NCBI GenBank assembly: GCA_050299855.1 | Contig: JBNKWQ010000018.1 | Span: 1 to 64,000, forward strand | DNA length: 64,000 bases | From: Hahella sp050299855 | Lineage (GTDB): Bacteria; Pseudomonadota; Gammaproteobacteria; Pseudomonadales; Oleiphilaceae | Direction: 5' to 3' | Part shown: piece by piece, positions 1 through 7,033 of the stretch | How positions within the stretch are numbered: position 1 is the stretch's first letter | Layout of the letters: the number at the start of each line of letters is the position of its first letter | The notes under the pieces: model-generated | What the model saw: the letters and a program-made list of their open reading frames with translations, nothing else | Database searches by the model: none | Told to the model about the DNA's origin: nothing | Made by a program: the position numbers and the translations under genes

Positions 1-649
1 CAAGCGCCTGGCTGTCACTGTAGAGATTGGCCTTCTTGCTGACATAGGCTTCCATGGCATGGGTCAGGGCATCGATACCGGTATCGGCAGTAGTACGTTT
101 AGGCAGACTCAGGGTGAGGTTAAAGTCCACCAGGGCCGCTATCGGCATGAATCCGATACCCACACAGAGCATTTTTTCGTCGTTGCTTTCATCGGTGATA
201 ATGGTGAAGCGAGTCACTTCAGAGCCGGTACCGGCGGTAGTGGGGACCGCAATGATCGGCAGGCCGGTTTTATCAACCACACATGGAAACTTATAGTCCC
301 GCATCTCGCCGCCGAACTTGCCAAGGATGCTGATAGCCTTGGCGCTGTCGATAGGGCTGCCTCCACCCAGTGCGATGATGCTGTCATAATCGCCGTTGCT
401 GACCTTTTCCATACCGGCCTGGATAGAGCTGACGGTTGGCTCCGGGACAGTGTCGTCGAACACGTCCGCCGTCAGATTCTGCTTTGCCAGGCACTGTTGG
501 ATGGTGTCGGTGTATCCCAACTTCACCATCATTGTGTCGGTAATGATCAGCGGACGAGTACAGCCCAGACTCGCGAGCACAGTCGGGATTTGTTCTGAAG
601 CCCCTGCTCCAAGCTGCATGATGCGTGGAAGAATTATTTGAGTAGACAT
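1..649 (-). CDS. Iron-containing alcohol dehydrogenase (3' part beyond window)
   Basis: Oxidises alcohols or reduces aldehydes with NAD(P)H in the cytoplasm, by family. The first 216 residues are visible and the gene runs off the left edge. The start MSTQIILPRIMQLGAGA is preceded by GGAGAGGAG. The NAD-binding motif GGGSPIDSAK and the following TTAGTGSEVT are typical of the Fe-ADH family. The segment DALTHAMEAYVS carries one Asp and one His of the metal site, spaced i,i+4 as in FucO-type enzymes. The remaining His ligands lie outside the window. Substrate cannot be told. It is transcribed in the same direction as the BCCT transporter upstream, with a 160-base gap that contains a 14-bp repeat, so co-transcription is uncertain. 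Confidence 0.93.
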   Translation of the reverse strand, partial: MSTQIILPRIMQLGAGASEQIPTVLASLGCTRPLIITDTMMVKLGYTDTIQQCLAKQNLTADVFDDTVPEPTVSSIQAGMEKVSNGDYDSIIALGGGSPIDSAKAISILGKFGGEMRDYKFPCVVDKTGLPIIAVPTTAGTGSEVTRFTIITDESNDEKMLCVGIGFMPIAALVDFNLTLSLPKRTTADTGIDALTHAMEAYVSKKANLYSDSQAL

Positions 650-675
650 AGTCACTCCTCTCCATTTGCGGCGAA

Positions 676-717
676 CTCTGTAGTTAGAATTCTGTAGTTA
701 GAACTCTGTAGTTACAG
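676..717. repeat. 14-bp tandem repeat, three copies
   Basis: Three units at 676-689, 690-703 and 704-717, based on CTCTGTAGTTAGAA. Unit 2 differs at one base and unit 3 at two or three. The array lies just upstream of the alcohol dehydrogenase start, between it and the BCCT gene. No coding role is seen. Confidence 0.85.
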
Positions 718-811
718 GCACTCGCCTTGTCGAATTTCAGGCAAGCAGGCCCTCTGGCCCAGTTGCCCACTCATGAATCAAGGGCTCAGGAAGGCTTGGC
801 GCCATTGAGGA

Positions 812-2518
812 TCAGTCCCGGCCATTGCTAAGACTGCTGGATGCCGTCGTTGGTAGCGGTTCATTTGCTCCTGTCTGGTCACGCATGTCTGCGCTTCGGG
901 AAAGTGCCGATTCAGGCAGTCGCTCTTCACGCAGTGCTCCCGCCTGGTCACGCATGTCTGCTCTTCTGGAAAGTTCGGATGCAGGCGGCCGCTCTTCACG
1001 CAGATCTTTGAAAAGTCCGTAGATTCCCATAATCAGGATGAAGGAAAACGGTAAGGCGGCAAGGATTGAAGCGGTTTGCAGTGCTTTGAGCCCACCGGCC
1101 AGAAGCAGCACAGCCGCCGCAGCGCCGATGGCCACTCCCCAAAAAACCCTGTAGCGCGTTCGCGGATGTTCATCGCCCATGGAAATCAGGGTGCAGATCA
1201 CCAGGGTCGCTGAATCTGCAGAAGTCACGAAGTAGGTCACCAGCATGAAGGTGCAGAGGCTGGCCATGATGAGGACCATGATATGGCTGCTGGTCATCAG
1301 TTCGATTGTAGCGAACAGGGCCATGGTGATGTCCTTATTCACGGCTTCGACCACACCGGCTTGACCAAAAAGCTCCAGATACATGGCGGTGTTACCGCAA
1401 ATGGTGATCCAGATTGTGGCCAACAGCGTTGGGGGGATCAGAACACCGAGAACAAATTCACGAATGGTGCGACCCTTAGATATGCGGGCGATGAAAATGC
1501 CGCAGAACGGAGCCCAGGAAATCCACCAACCCCAATAGAAGAGGGTCCACGAGCCCTGCCACGGGTCTTTAGGGTCTGGGTTTACCCAGAAGCCCAGTTC
1601 AACGGCATGGACCAGATAGTCACCCAGGTTGGTGACCATGGCGCCCATGAGGTAGACAGTTGGTCCGACCACGATAAACAGGCCCAGCACTACCATGGTC
1701 AACTTCATGTTTATTTCACTGAGCAGGCGTATCCCCTTGTTGACGCCACTCATTACCGATAGCGTGGCAAACACTGAAATAACAGCGATAAGGGCTATCT
1801 GGGTGCCGGTGGAGACTTCCACTCCAAGCAGATAGTTCAGGCCGGCGTTCATTTGCTGGGCCCCCAGACCGAGGGAAGTGGCAATACCGAAGACCGTGCC
1901 GAATACCGCCAGGAGATCCGCCACGTGGCCAATGGGTCCGTAGATACGGTCACCGAAAATGGGATAAAGGCTGGAACGAATCGACAACGGTAACCCCTTG
2001 CGATAGGAAAAATAGCTCAGGATCAGACCGGTCAGTCCGAATAACGCCCAGCCGTGCAGCCCCCAGTGGAAAATGGCGATCCGCATGGCAACCTGGGCTG
2101 CCTCAGACGTCATGTTCTGACTTTCGCTGATCAGCGGATTGCCTTGGAAATGGTAGATCGGCTCGGCAATGCTCCAGAACAAAATACCAATGCCAATGCC
2201 GGCACCGAACAACATGGAAAACCAGGCAAAATTGGTAAATTCCGGCCGGTCGCTGTCCTTGCCGAGGCGCATGTCGCCGAAACGGCTGAACGCCAGCCAG
2301 ACGGCCAACAAGAGGGTAAAACTCATAAAGCCGATGTAGTACCAGGCCAGGTCCCGGGCGATAAAGTCCTTCATGTCGGTGTATAAAGAATTGGCGTAAT
2401 CCGGGTTAACAACGGTAAATAGCACGAAGGCGAGCACCAGCAGGCCGGAGCCTACTGACATCACTGGATGGGTTCCGGCCAGCAGGCCAGACTCATGTCG
2501 CATCGGTTTGTTATTCAC
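812..2518 (-). CDS. BCCT family betaine/choline/carnitine transporter
   Basis: Inner-membrane symporter for quaternary ammonium compounds used in osmoprotection or catabolism. The 568-residue product has the 12-helix hydrophobic pattern of BCCT carriers. It contains the tryptophan-rich segment FYWGWWISWAPFCGIFIARI, the most conserved part of the family, and the glycine-rich GAGIGIGILFW. Helix 12 ends near FILIMGIYGLFK. The cytoplasmic tail after it is built from a 23-residue direct duplication (LREER...ADMRDQ...GA) at about residues 503-548. The start ATG overlaps the stop of the upstream usp gene by four bases, so the two are translationally coupled. The substrate is not resolvable; betaine or choline is likely. 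Confidence 0.95.
   Translation of the reverse strand: MNNKPMRHESGLLAGTHPVMSVGSGLLVLAFVLFTVVNPDYANSLYTDMKDFIARDLAWYYIGFMSFTLLLAVWLAFSRFGDMRLGKDSDRPEFTNFAWFSMLFGAGIGIGILFWSIAEPIYHFQGNPLISESQNMTSEAAQVAMRIAIFHWGLHGWALFGLTGLILSYFSYRKGLPLSIRSSLYPIFGDRIYGPIGHVADLLAVFGTVFGIATSLGLGAQQMNAGLNYLLGVEVSTGTQIALIAVISVFATLSVMSGVNKGIRLLSEINMKLTMVVLGLFIVVGPTVYLMGAMVTNLGDYLVHAVELGFWVNPDPKDPWQGSWTLFYWGWWISWAPFCGIFIARISKGRTIREFVLGVLIPPTLLATIWITICGNTAMYLELFGQAGVVEAVNKDITMALFATIELMTSSHIMVLIMASLCTFMLVTYFVTSADSATLVICTLISMGDEHPRTRYRVFWGVAIGAAAAVLLLAGGLKALQTASILAALPFSFILIMGIYGLFKDLREERPPASELSRRADMRDQAGALREERLPESALSRSADMRDQTGANEPLPTTASSSLSNGRD
875..1012. repeat. 69-bp direct duplication inside the BCCT gene 3' end
   Basis: Copies at 875-943 and 944-1012 both begin CTGGTCACGCATGTCTG and share CGCTCTTCACGCAG. 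They are about 80% identical and stay in frame, so the transporter tail carries two 23-residue units. Confidence 0.9.
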
Positions 2519-2991
2519 TTGTTTGTGCCCCTTTCGTTCCTTTCGCCCCTTTCATTATCGCGGACCACCATCACCGAACATTTAGCGTGTCGAGTAACGT
2601 ATGCGGCATTGGCGCTGATCAGATAGTCGATGGGTTTGGGGCGGTGGGAGGCCATGACGATCAGATCGGCATTGACCTCTTCGGCGATGTGCAAAATCTG
2701 CTTATCGATCCGCCCCTGGCTAACGGCAACGTTGACCGTGACGGTTTCAGGTATCTGGTCTTTCGCCAGGGATTCCAGAATCTCGCGTCCCTTGTTCAGG
2801 AGTTGTCGGTCGATATCCTTGGGCAAGTGAACGGCAATCGCGGGGATATCGGCATAGGGGACTACAGTGACCAGATGCAGGGTGGCTTGATGTTGCAAAG
2901 CCATATCAATGGCCAAAGGGAGTGCCGTGCGCCACGTACTTTCATGGTGAGGGGCTATTGGCACAACGATATTGTTGTACTTGTTACTCAT
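2515..2991 (-). CDS. Universal stress protein, UspA family
   Basis: Small cytoplasmic Usp-fold protein, 158 residues. It opens with the beta-strand YNNIVVPIAPHHES and ends the fold with CSVMVVRD. The segment after VMASH is RPKPIDYLI, which lacks the usual GxxGxxxxxxxxxGS ATP-binding loop, so it probably belongs to the non-ATP-binding class. The start is preceded by GAGGACGAAGT. The last 13 residues are a short repeat (NERGERNERG) absent from typical family members. The stop overlaps the BCCT start by four bases. Usp proteins linked to transporters often regulate them, which is an inference here. Confidence 0.93.
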   Translation of the reverse strand: MSNKYNNIVVPIAPHHESTWRTALPLAIDMALQHQATLHLVTVVPYADIPAIAVHLPKDIDRQLLNKGREILESLAKDQIPETVTVNVAVSQGRIDKQILHIAEEVNADLIVMASHRPKPIDYLISANAAYVTRHAKCSVMVVRDNERGERNERGTNK

Positions 2992-3126
2992 ACTTCGTCC
3001 TCATCGTCTTGTAGTTATGGCTCTATTACAAGAGCTGTTCAGTCAGTTGGGCTGCCTGGCTCGAAGTGGCCTCTATTTTCGACAGAACCGACCGGAAAAT
3101 TAAAGCAATAAAATCTACCCCTAAGA

Positions 3127-3178
3127 CCCCGTTTTTTTTATGGGCGCACATAAATCGCCAGCCATAAAAAAAACGGGG
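3127..3178. repeat. Perfect 17-bp inverted repeat with internal A/T tracts
   Basis: The arms are 3127-3143 (CCCCGTTTTTTTTATGG) and 3162-3178, with an 18-base loop. The GC part is on the outside and the eight-T/eight-A tracts lie inside the arms, unlike a normal terminator. It is alone in the 367-base spacer between usp (ends 2991) and the CoA transferase (starts 3359). The rest of that spacer holds no recognisable gene. Confidence 0.8.
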
Positions 3179-3358
3179 GCTCAGGGCAATTTTTTATTGC
3201 TGGTTTACCACCCTTGTCTGTTCCTAACATGGCGCCATCAAAAAACAGTATTCAACCCAGTTCTCACCCGCTGCCTTCTGATACAAGCCGTGGGTACAGG
3301 TAAGTTGCCAAAGGTTGGATACAAGTATATTCGCAAACGTAAAGAAGGACAGACTGCT

Positions 3359-5872
3359 ATGAACAAAAAAACTCCATTACCGTTAGCAGGTGTGCGTGTA
3401 GTCGATTTTGGGCAGCAGATAGTGGGCCCTGCCGTGGCCATGGTGCTGGCAGACTTCGGTGCCACCGTGATCCACATCGACCCACCCGAAGGCCCACAAT
3501 GGGATCATCCGGCCAACGCGATACTTAACCGGAACAAGAGCTGTGTGCGTCTGGATTTGAAGCAGGAAACAGGCCTGCATCAGGCACTGACGCTGATTGA
3601 GAAGGCTGACATTGTCATTGAGAACTTCCGCCCCGGCGTGCTGAAGCGGCTGGGCATTGACTTGCAAAAACTCCGTGCCGAACGCCCGGAGTTGATCTCT
3701 TTGTCCATCCCGGGTTTTGCCAGCAATGACTCGTTGCGGCGGGAGTGGAAAGCGACAGAAGCCGTTGTTGCCGCAACCTGTGGCGTTTTTACAGACATGG
3801 GTTTCAACCGGGTTTTGATGGGCGTGAACCCCAGCTTCTCACCATTGCCATTGGGGTCATCCTATGCCGTCTCCCTGGCTGCCAGCTCGGTGGTCCTGAG
3901 CTTGCTGGAGAGGGAGAAAACCGGTCGTGGTGACAGTATCGAAGTGCCGGTGGCGGCAGCGCTAATGGAGGGGCTTTCCTACAATTCCTATTTGATCGAA
4001 GGATTGCCGGAACGCTACAAGACCATGCGTGAGGAAGAAATCGAATACCGCAAGGCCAACAACATGCCGATGGACCTGAGTTACGAACAACTGCAGGAAT
4101 ACCTCGACCCTTTCTACCGAACCTACGAATGTGCCGACGGTCGTTTGTTTTATTGTGTCTGTCCTTCTCACCGCAATCACGCCAAGCGTTGTCTGCAACT
4201 GTTAGGCATCTACGATGAACTGATGGCCACAGGACTGCCGGACGTGAAGGACCTGCACATGCCGATCTCGGAGTGGGATGGTGAAACGTCCATTGGTGTT
4301 TATCCATTGCCGAGGAAGTGGGCCGATATTATCTCCGCTAAAATGAAAAAAGCCTTTCTGACCCGGACTTCCGAGGAGTGGGGCAAGCTGTTTGGTGAAG
4401 GCCAGATTCCCGGTGCACCGCATCGTAGCACCCAGGAATGGGTCAATGACGAACACACCAATGCGGCGGGTCTTATTGTTGAAGTGGATGATCCGGAGTA
4501 TGGTCCCATGAAGCAGGGTGGCCCCATCGCCTGGCTGGAAGAAATCAGCGAGGAAATGCTGACCCCGCGCCCACGCCGGAATGTCAGCTTTGCCGAGGCT
4601 CTGGTTGAACTGGGCAGCGTGGCCGACCAGGAAGAGATCACTCGCCCCACAGGTAAGGATATTCAACCTGCCAGCGGCAAAGGCTGGCTGGATGGTCTGC
4701 GTATCCTCGACCTCACCAATGTTATTGCCGGTCCGCATTCCACCGCGTTCCTCAGCCGCTTTGGTGCTGAGGTCATCAAGCTGGACCCGGTCACGCCGCT
4801 CTACGATCCGTTGATCGGTACCCTGTTCGCCTTCCAAACCGGTGTTAACAAGAAAAGTGCCCTGGTGGATATCACCACTGATGAAGGCCGGGAAGTGTTC
4901 AATCGTCTGGTGCGCTCGGTCGACCTGGTGGTGATTAATGCCCCCGAACGGCAACTGAAATCGCTGGGGCTTGATCATGACAGCCTGCAGGCAGTGCATC
5001 CTGGCGTTCTGTTCTGTCGTCTGGACTGCCTGGGTGGTCCACGCCGAGGACCCAAAAATGACTACATTGGCTATGATGATATTATCCAGGCCAACAGTGG
5101 CATTATGACTCGCTTCGGTGGTGCGGCCACGCCAGAGGAGCATGCCCACTTGGGTACCCTGGATGTAAACTGCGGCTTTGCCGCCGGCCTGGCGGTGGCT
5201 GTCGCATTATTTCGCAAGCTCAAGACCGGCCAGACCTCCCGGGCCAGAACCTCCTTGTCCGCCGTTACCAACCTGGCACAAGTGACGTTTGCCTATGATT
5301 ATAACGGCCGAGCGCCCTTCGATGAGCCCTCCGGCCGGGAAGTCCTGGGTAATCACGAGCTGTCTCACTTCTACCTCACCGGTGACGGCTGGATTTTCAT
5401 CGACTCTGACCGCTCCGAGCTGAATAAGCTGGAACAGGTGGAAGGATTGCAGGGCATTTCCCAATCCAAGGATATTCGTGGATTCCTGACCGAGGCTCTG
5501 GGCAAGGCGCCAGCCAGTTATTGGGCCAAACAGTTTGTGGCTGCCGATATTGCCGCCGCCATACCGATCTCGATCGAAGATCTGCGCGCGCAGTACAGCC
5601 GCAAGGCGGATGGCCAGCCAGGAACAGATCTGGGCAGCTTTGCTTTTTCCATCTATCCAGACCACCCCAGTGGCCACTGCATCACTCAGGTTGACCACTA
5701 TTCGATTCGTCCACAGGAAGCCTCAATCCGTGCATTTACGCCGACGGAACGGTTTGGCCACTCCACCCGTAGTATCCTCAGCAATGTTGGCTATAACGAT
5801 GCAGAGATTGACTCCATGATTGAGCGGAAGATTGCCGGGCTGGGCTGGGGTAAGGAGTTTCTGCCCAGCTAA
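3359..5872 (+). CDS. Fused two-domain class III CoA-transferase (CaiB/BaiF type)
   Basis: Transfers CoA between carboxylic acids through an aspartyl-CoA thioester, by family. The 837-residue product holds two tandem class III domains, about residues 1-400 (PLAGVRVVDFGQQIVGPAVA) and 440-837 (GLRILDLTNVIAGPHSTAFL). Ordinary members have one domain of about 400 residues and form interlocked dimers. At the catalytic aspartate position the first half has Ser167 (in PLGSSYA) and the second half has Asp602 (in LGTLDVN). Only the C-terminal half therefore looks catalytic in the classical way. ATG 3359 is chosen because GAAGGA lies upstream and homology begins there. An in-frame ATG at 3140 lies inside an inverted repeat and is rejected. 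The substrate is unknown. Confidence 0.92.
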   Translation: MNKKTPLPLAGVRVVDFGQQIVGPAVAMVLADFGATVIHIDPPEGPQWDHPANAILNRNKSCVRLDLKQETGLHQALTLIEKADIVIENFRPGVLKRLGIDLQKLRAERPELISLSIPGFASNDSLRREWKATEAVVAATCGVFTDMGFNRVLMGVNPSFSPLPLGSSYAVSLAASSVVLSLLEREKTGRGDSIEVPVAAALMEGLSYNSYLIEGLPERYKTMREEEIEYRKANNMPMDLSYEQLQEYLDPFYRTYECADGRLFYCVCPSHRNHAKRCLQLLGIYDELMATGLPDVKDLHMPISEWDGETSIGVYPLPRKWADIISAKMKKAFLTRTSEEWGKLFGEGQIPGAPHRSTQEWVNDEHTNAAGLIVEVDDPEYGPMKQGGPIAWLEEISEEMLTPRPRRNVSFAEALVELGSVADQEEITRPTGKDIQPASGKGWLDGLRILDLTNVIAGPHSTAFLSRFGAEVIKLDPVTPLYDPLIGTLFAFQTGVNKKSALVDITTDEGREVFNRLVRSVDLVVINAPERQLKSLGLDHDSLQAVHPGVLFCRLDCLGGPRRGPKNDYIGYDDIIQANSGIMTRFGGAATPEEHAHLGTLDVNCGFAAGLAVAVALFRKLKTGQTSRARTSLSAVTNLAQVTFAYDYNGRAPFDEPSGREVLGNHELSHFYLTGDGWIFIDSDRSELNKLEQVEGLQGISQSKDIRGFLTEALGKAPASYWAKQFVAADIAAAIPISIEDLRAQYSRKADGQPGTDLGSFAFSIYPDHPSGHCITQVDHYSIRPQEASIRAFTPTERFGHSTRSILSNVGYNDAEIDSMIERKIAGLGWGKEFLPS

Positions 5873-5883
5873 CTGATTGCGGC

Positions 5884-5919
5884 CAGTAGAATTGCCTGGA
5901 TCTCCGGGCAATTCTACTG
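5884..5919 (+). terminator. Probable intrinsic terminator after the CoA-transferase gene
   Basis: A 13-bp perfect stem (5884-5896 with 5907-5919, core AGTAGAATTGCC) closes a 10-base loop 12 bases after the stop codon. The T tract that follows is short (ATCTTTGT), so termination may be partial. Confidence 0.6.
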
Positions 5920-6082
5920 ATCTTTGTACCAAATTAGGTAACACCTTAAAGGCTTTCCAGCTGAAAGAGCGCTTATAAGGTTCCCCCTGTATTTGATAGA
6001 ATCGTCGCCCCTTCGCAAGAGATCTTCTAATTGCGTATGGACACAGGGTTATCCCATATTCCCATCACAGTGAGGTGAACAA

Positions 6083-6658
6083 ATGAAAACAAAATGGTTA
6101 TTGGTTGGTCTGTGTTGTCTCAGCAGCTCCGTTATGGCGAACTGGAAATTGAACAACGAAGCATCCCGTCTGAGTTTTATCTCCATTAAAGCCACAGATG
6201 TGGCGGAAGTGCATCGCTTTGGCCAGCTCAATGGCAGCATCAATCAAGCCGGCCAAGCCGTGTTGGAGATCGATCTCGGCAGTGTTGCCACCAACATTGA
6301 TATTCGTAATGAGCGGATGAAGAAAGAACTGTTCCAGACAGACCGTTTTCCCAAGGCCGTCTATAGTGTCCAGTTGGATCCCGAGATGCTCAAACAGACC
6401 GTTCCTGGTCAGACCGCAGTTACTAGCCTGTCCGGTACTCTCCAACTTCATGATGTGAGCAAGGAAGTCACTGCTGAGGTATTGATCAACCGTATCTCCG
6501 ACAAACAAGTGGTGGTTTCCACCCTGCAGCCATTGGTCATCAACGCAGCTGATTTTGCGCTGAATGACGGCGTTAAGAAACTGCAGGAGATTGCGAAACT
6601 ACCGTCAATCAGCATCGCCGTTCCGGTCAGCTTCAATTTGACCTTTGACGCGGAGTAA
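6083..6658 (+). CDS. YceI-family periplasmic protein
   Basis: YceI proteins are periplasmic lipocalin-like barrels that bind polyisoprenoid-type lipids; their biological role is poorly defined. The 191-residue product starts with a clear signal peptide, MKTKWLLVGLCCLSSSVMA, cut before NWKLN. The mature part keeps the family pattern: SRLSFISIKATDVAEVHRFGQLNGSI near the N-terminus and LSGTLQLHDVSKEV in the middle. The start is supported by GAGGTG eight bases upstream. The gene appears to be monocistronic, between a terminator-like hairpin and the small transcript region downstream. Confidence 0.93.
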   Translation: MKTKWLLVGLCCLSSSVMANWKLNNEASRLSFISIKATDVAEVHRFGQLNGSINQAGQAVLEIDLGSVATNIDIRNERMKKELFQTDRFPKAVYSVQLDPEMLKQTVPGQTAVTSLSGTLQLHDVSKEVTAEVLINRISDKQVVVSTLQPLVINAADFALNDGVKKLQEIAKLPSISIAVPVSFNLTFDAE

Positions 6659-6689
6659 GATTCCGATTTCTTTCCTCGGGCAGTATACT

Positions 6690-6857
6690 TTGACGAAGCT
6701 TTGATACGAATTTGTAGTCTGTAGACAGGCGAGGTAATCAGAGGAATAAAGTTATGAATCTGGATCTTTCGATCTGACTTAAAATCGATACCTGACGCTG
6801 TAAGAAAGCGGCCGACCGGTTTAACTTGAGAAGGCAAAGCCGGTCGGCCTTTTTTTA
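6690..6857 (+). ncRNA. Candidate small transcript with a 7-codon ORF and terminator
   Basis: A promoter-like pair, TTGACG (6690-6695) and TGTAGT (6713-6718) with a 17-base spacer, is followed by the mini-ORF MNLDLSI at 6754-6777. AGAGGA sits eight bases before its start. A strong intrinsic terminator then follows at 6810-6857. The implied RNA is about 130 nt. This could be an independent small RNA, a leader peptide unit, or only the extended 3' UTR of the yceI gene. The function is unknown. Confidence 0.35.
6810..6857 (+). terminator. Intrinsic terminator
   Basis: Perfect 10-bp GC-rich stem GGCCGACCGG / CCGGTCGGCC (6810-6819 with 6840-6849) and a 20-base loop, followed directly by a run of about eight T. 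It closes the yceI region or the small transcript within it. Confidence 0.85.
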
Positions 6858-6864
6858 TCTTCTA

Positions 6865-6898
6865 TACTTTTGATAGGGTCCAGTACTTTGATAAGGTC
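6865..6898. repeat. Imperfect tandem pair in the yceI-pbpC spacer
   Basis: TACTTTTGATAGGGTC (6865-6880) is repeated as TACTTTGATAAGGTC (6884-6898). A third related stretch, GTATACTTTGACG, lies at about 6683-6695. The remaining spacer to 7033 shows no convincing gene; the short ORF at about 6982-7048 (22 codons) is unsupported. Confidence 0.6.
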
Positions 6899-7033
6899 TG
6901 GCGGTAACAGAAAATCTGTAGCGGATGCAATTCTGCTCCTAACAATGTTAAGTACCAATACATAAGTCTCCAATAGAAGAATGGATGCTATGGCTGATAA
7001 TCAGCAGAAGTGGTTTAATCATTTCCACCATGC

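Noticed and set aside
3140..3358. In-frame upstream extension of the CoA-transferase gene from ATG 3140
   Set aside because: The ATG sits inside an inverted repeat, has no Shine-Dalgarno, and the 73 extra residues have no family match. ATG 3359 has GAAGGA and begins the conserved domain.
4202..5149. 315-codon open frame antisense to the CoA-transferase gene
   Set aside because: It mirrors a conserved coding frame, lacks a ribosome-binding site and has no recognisable domain.
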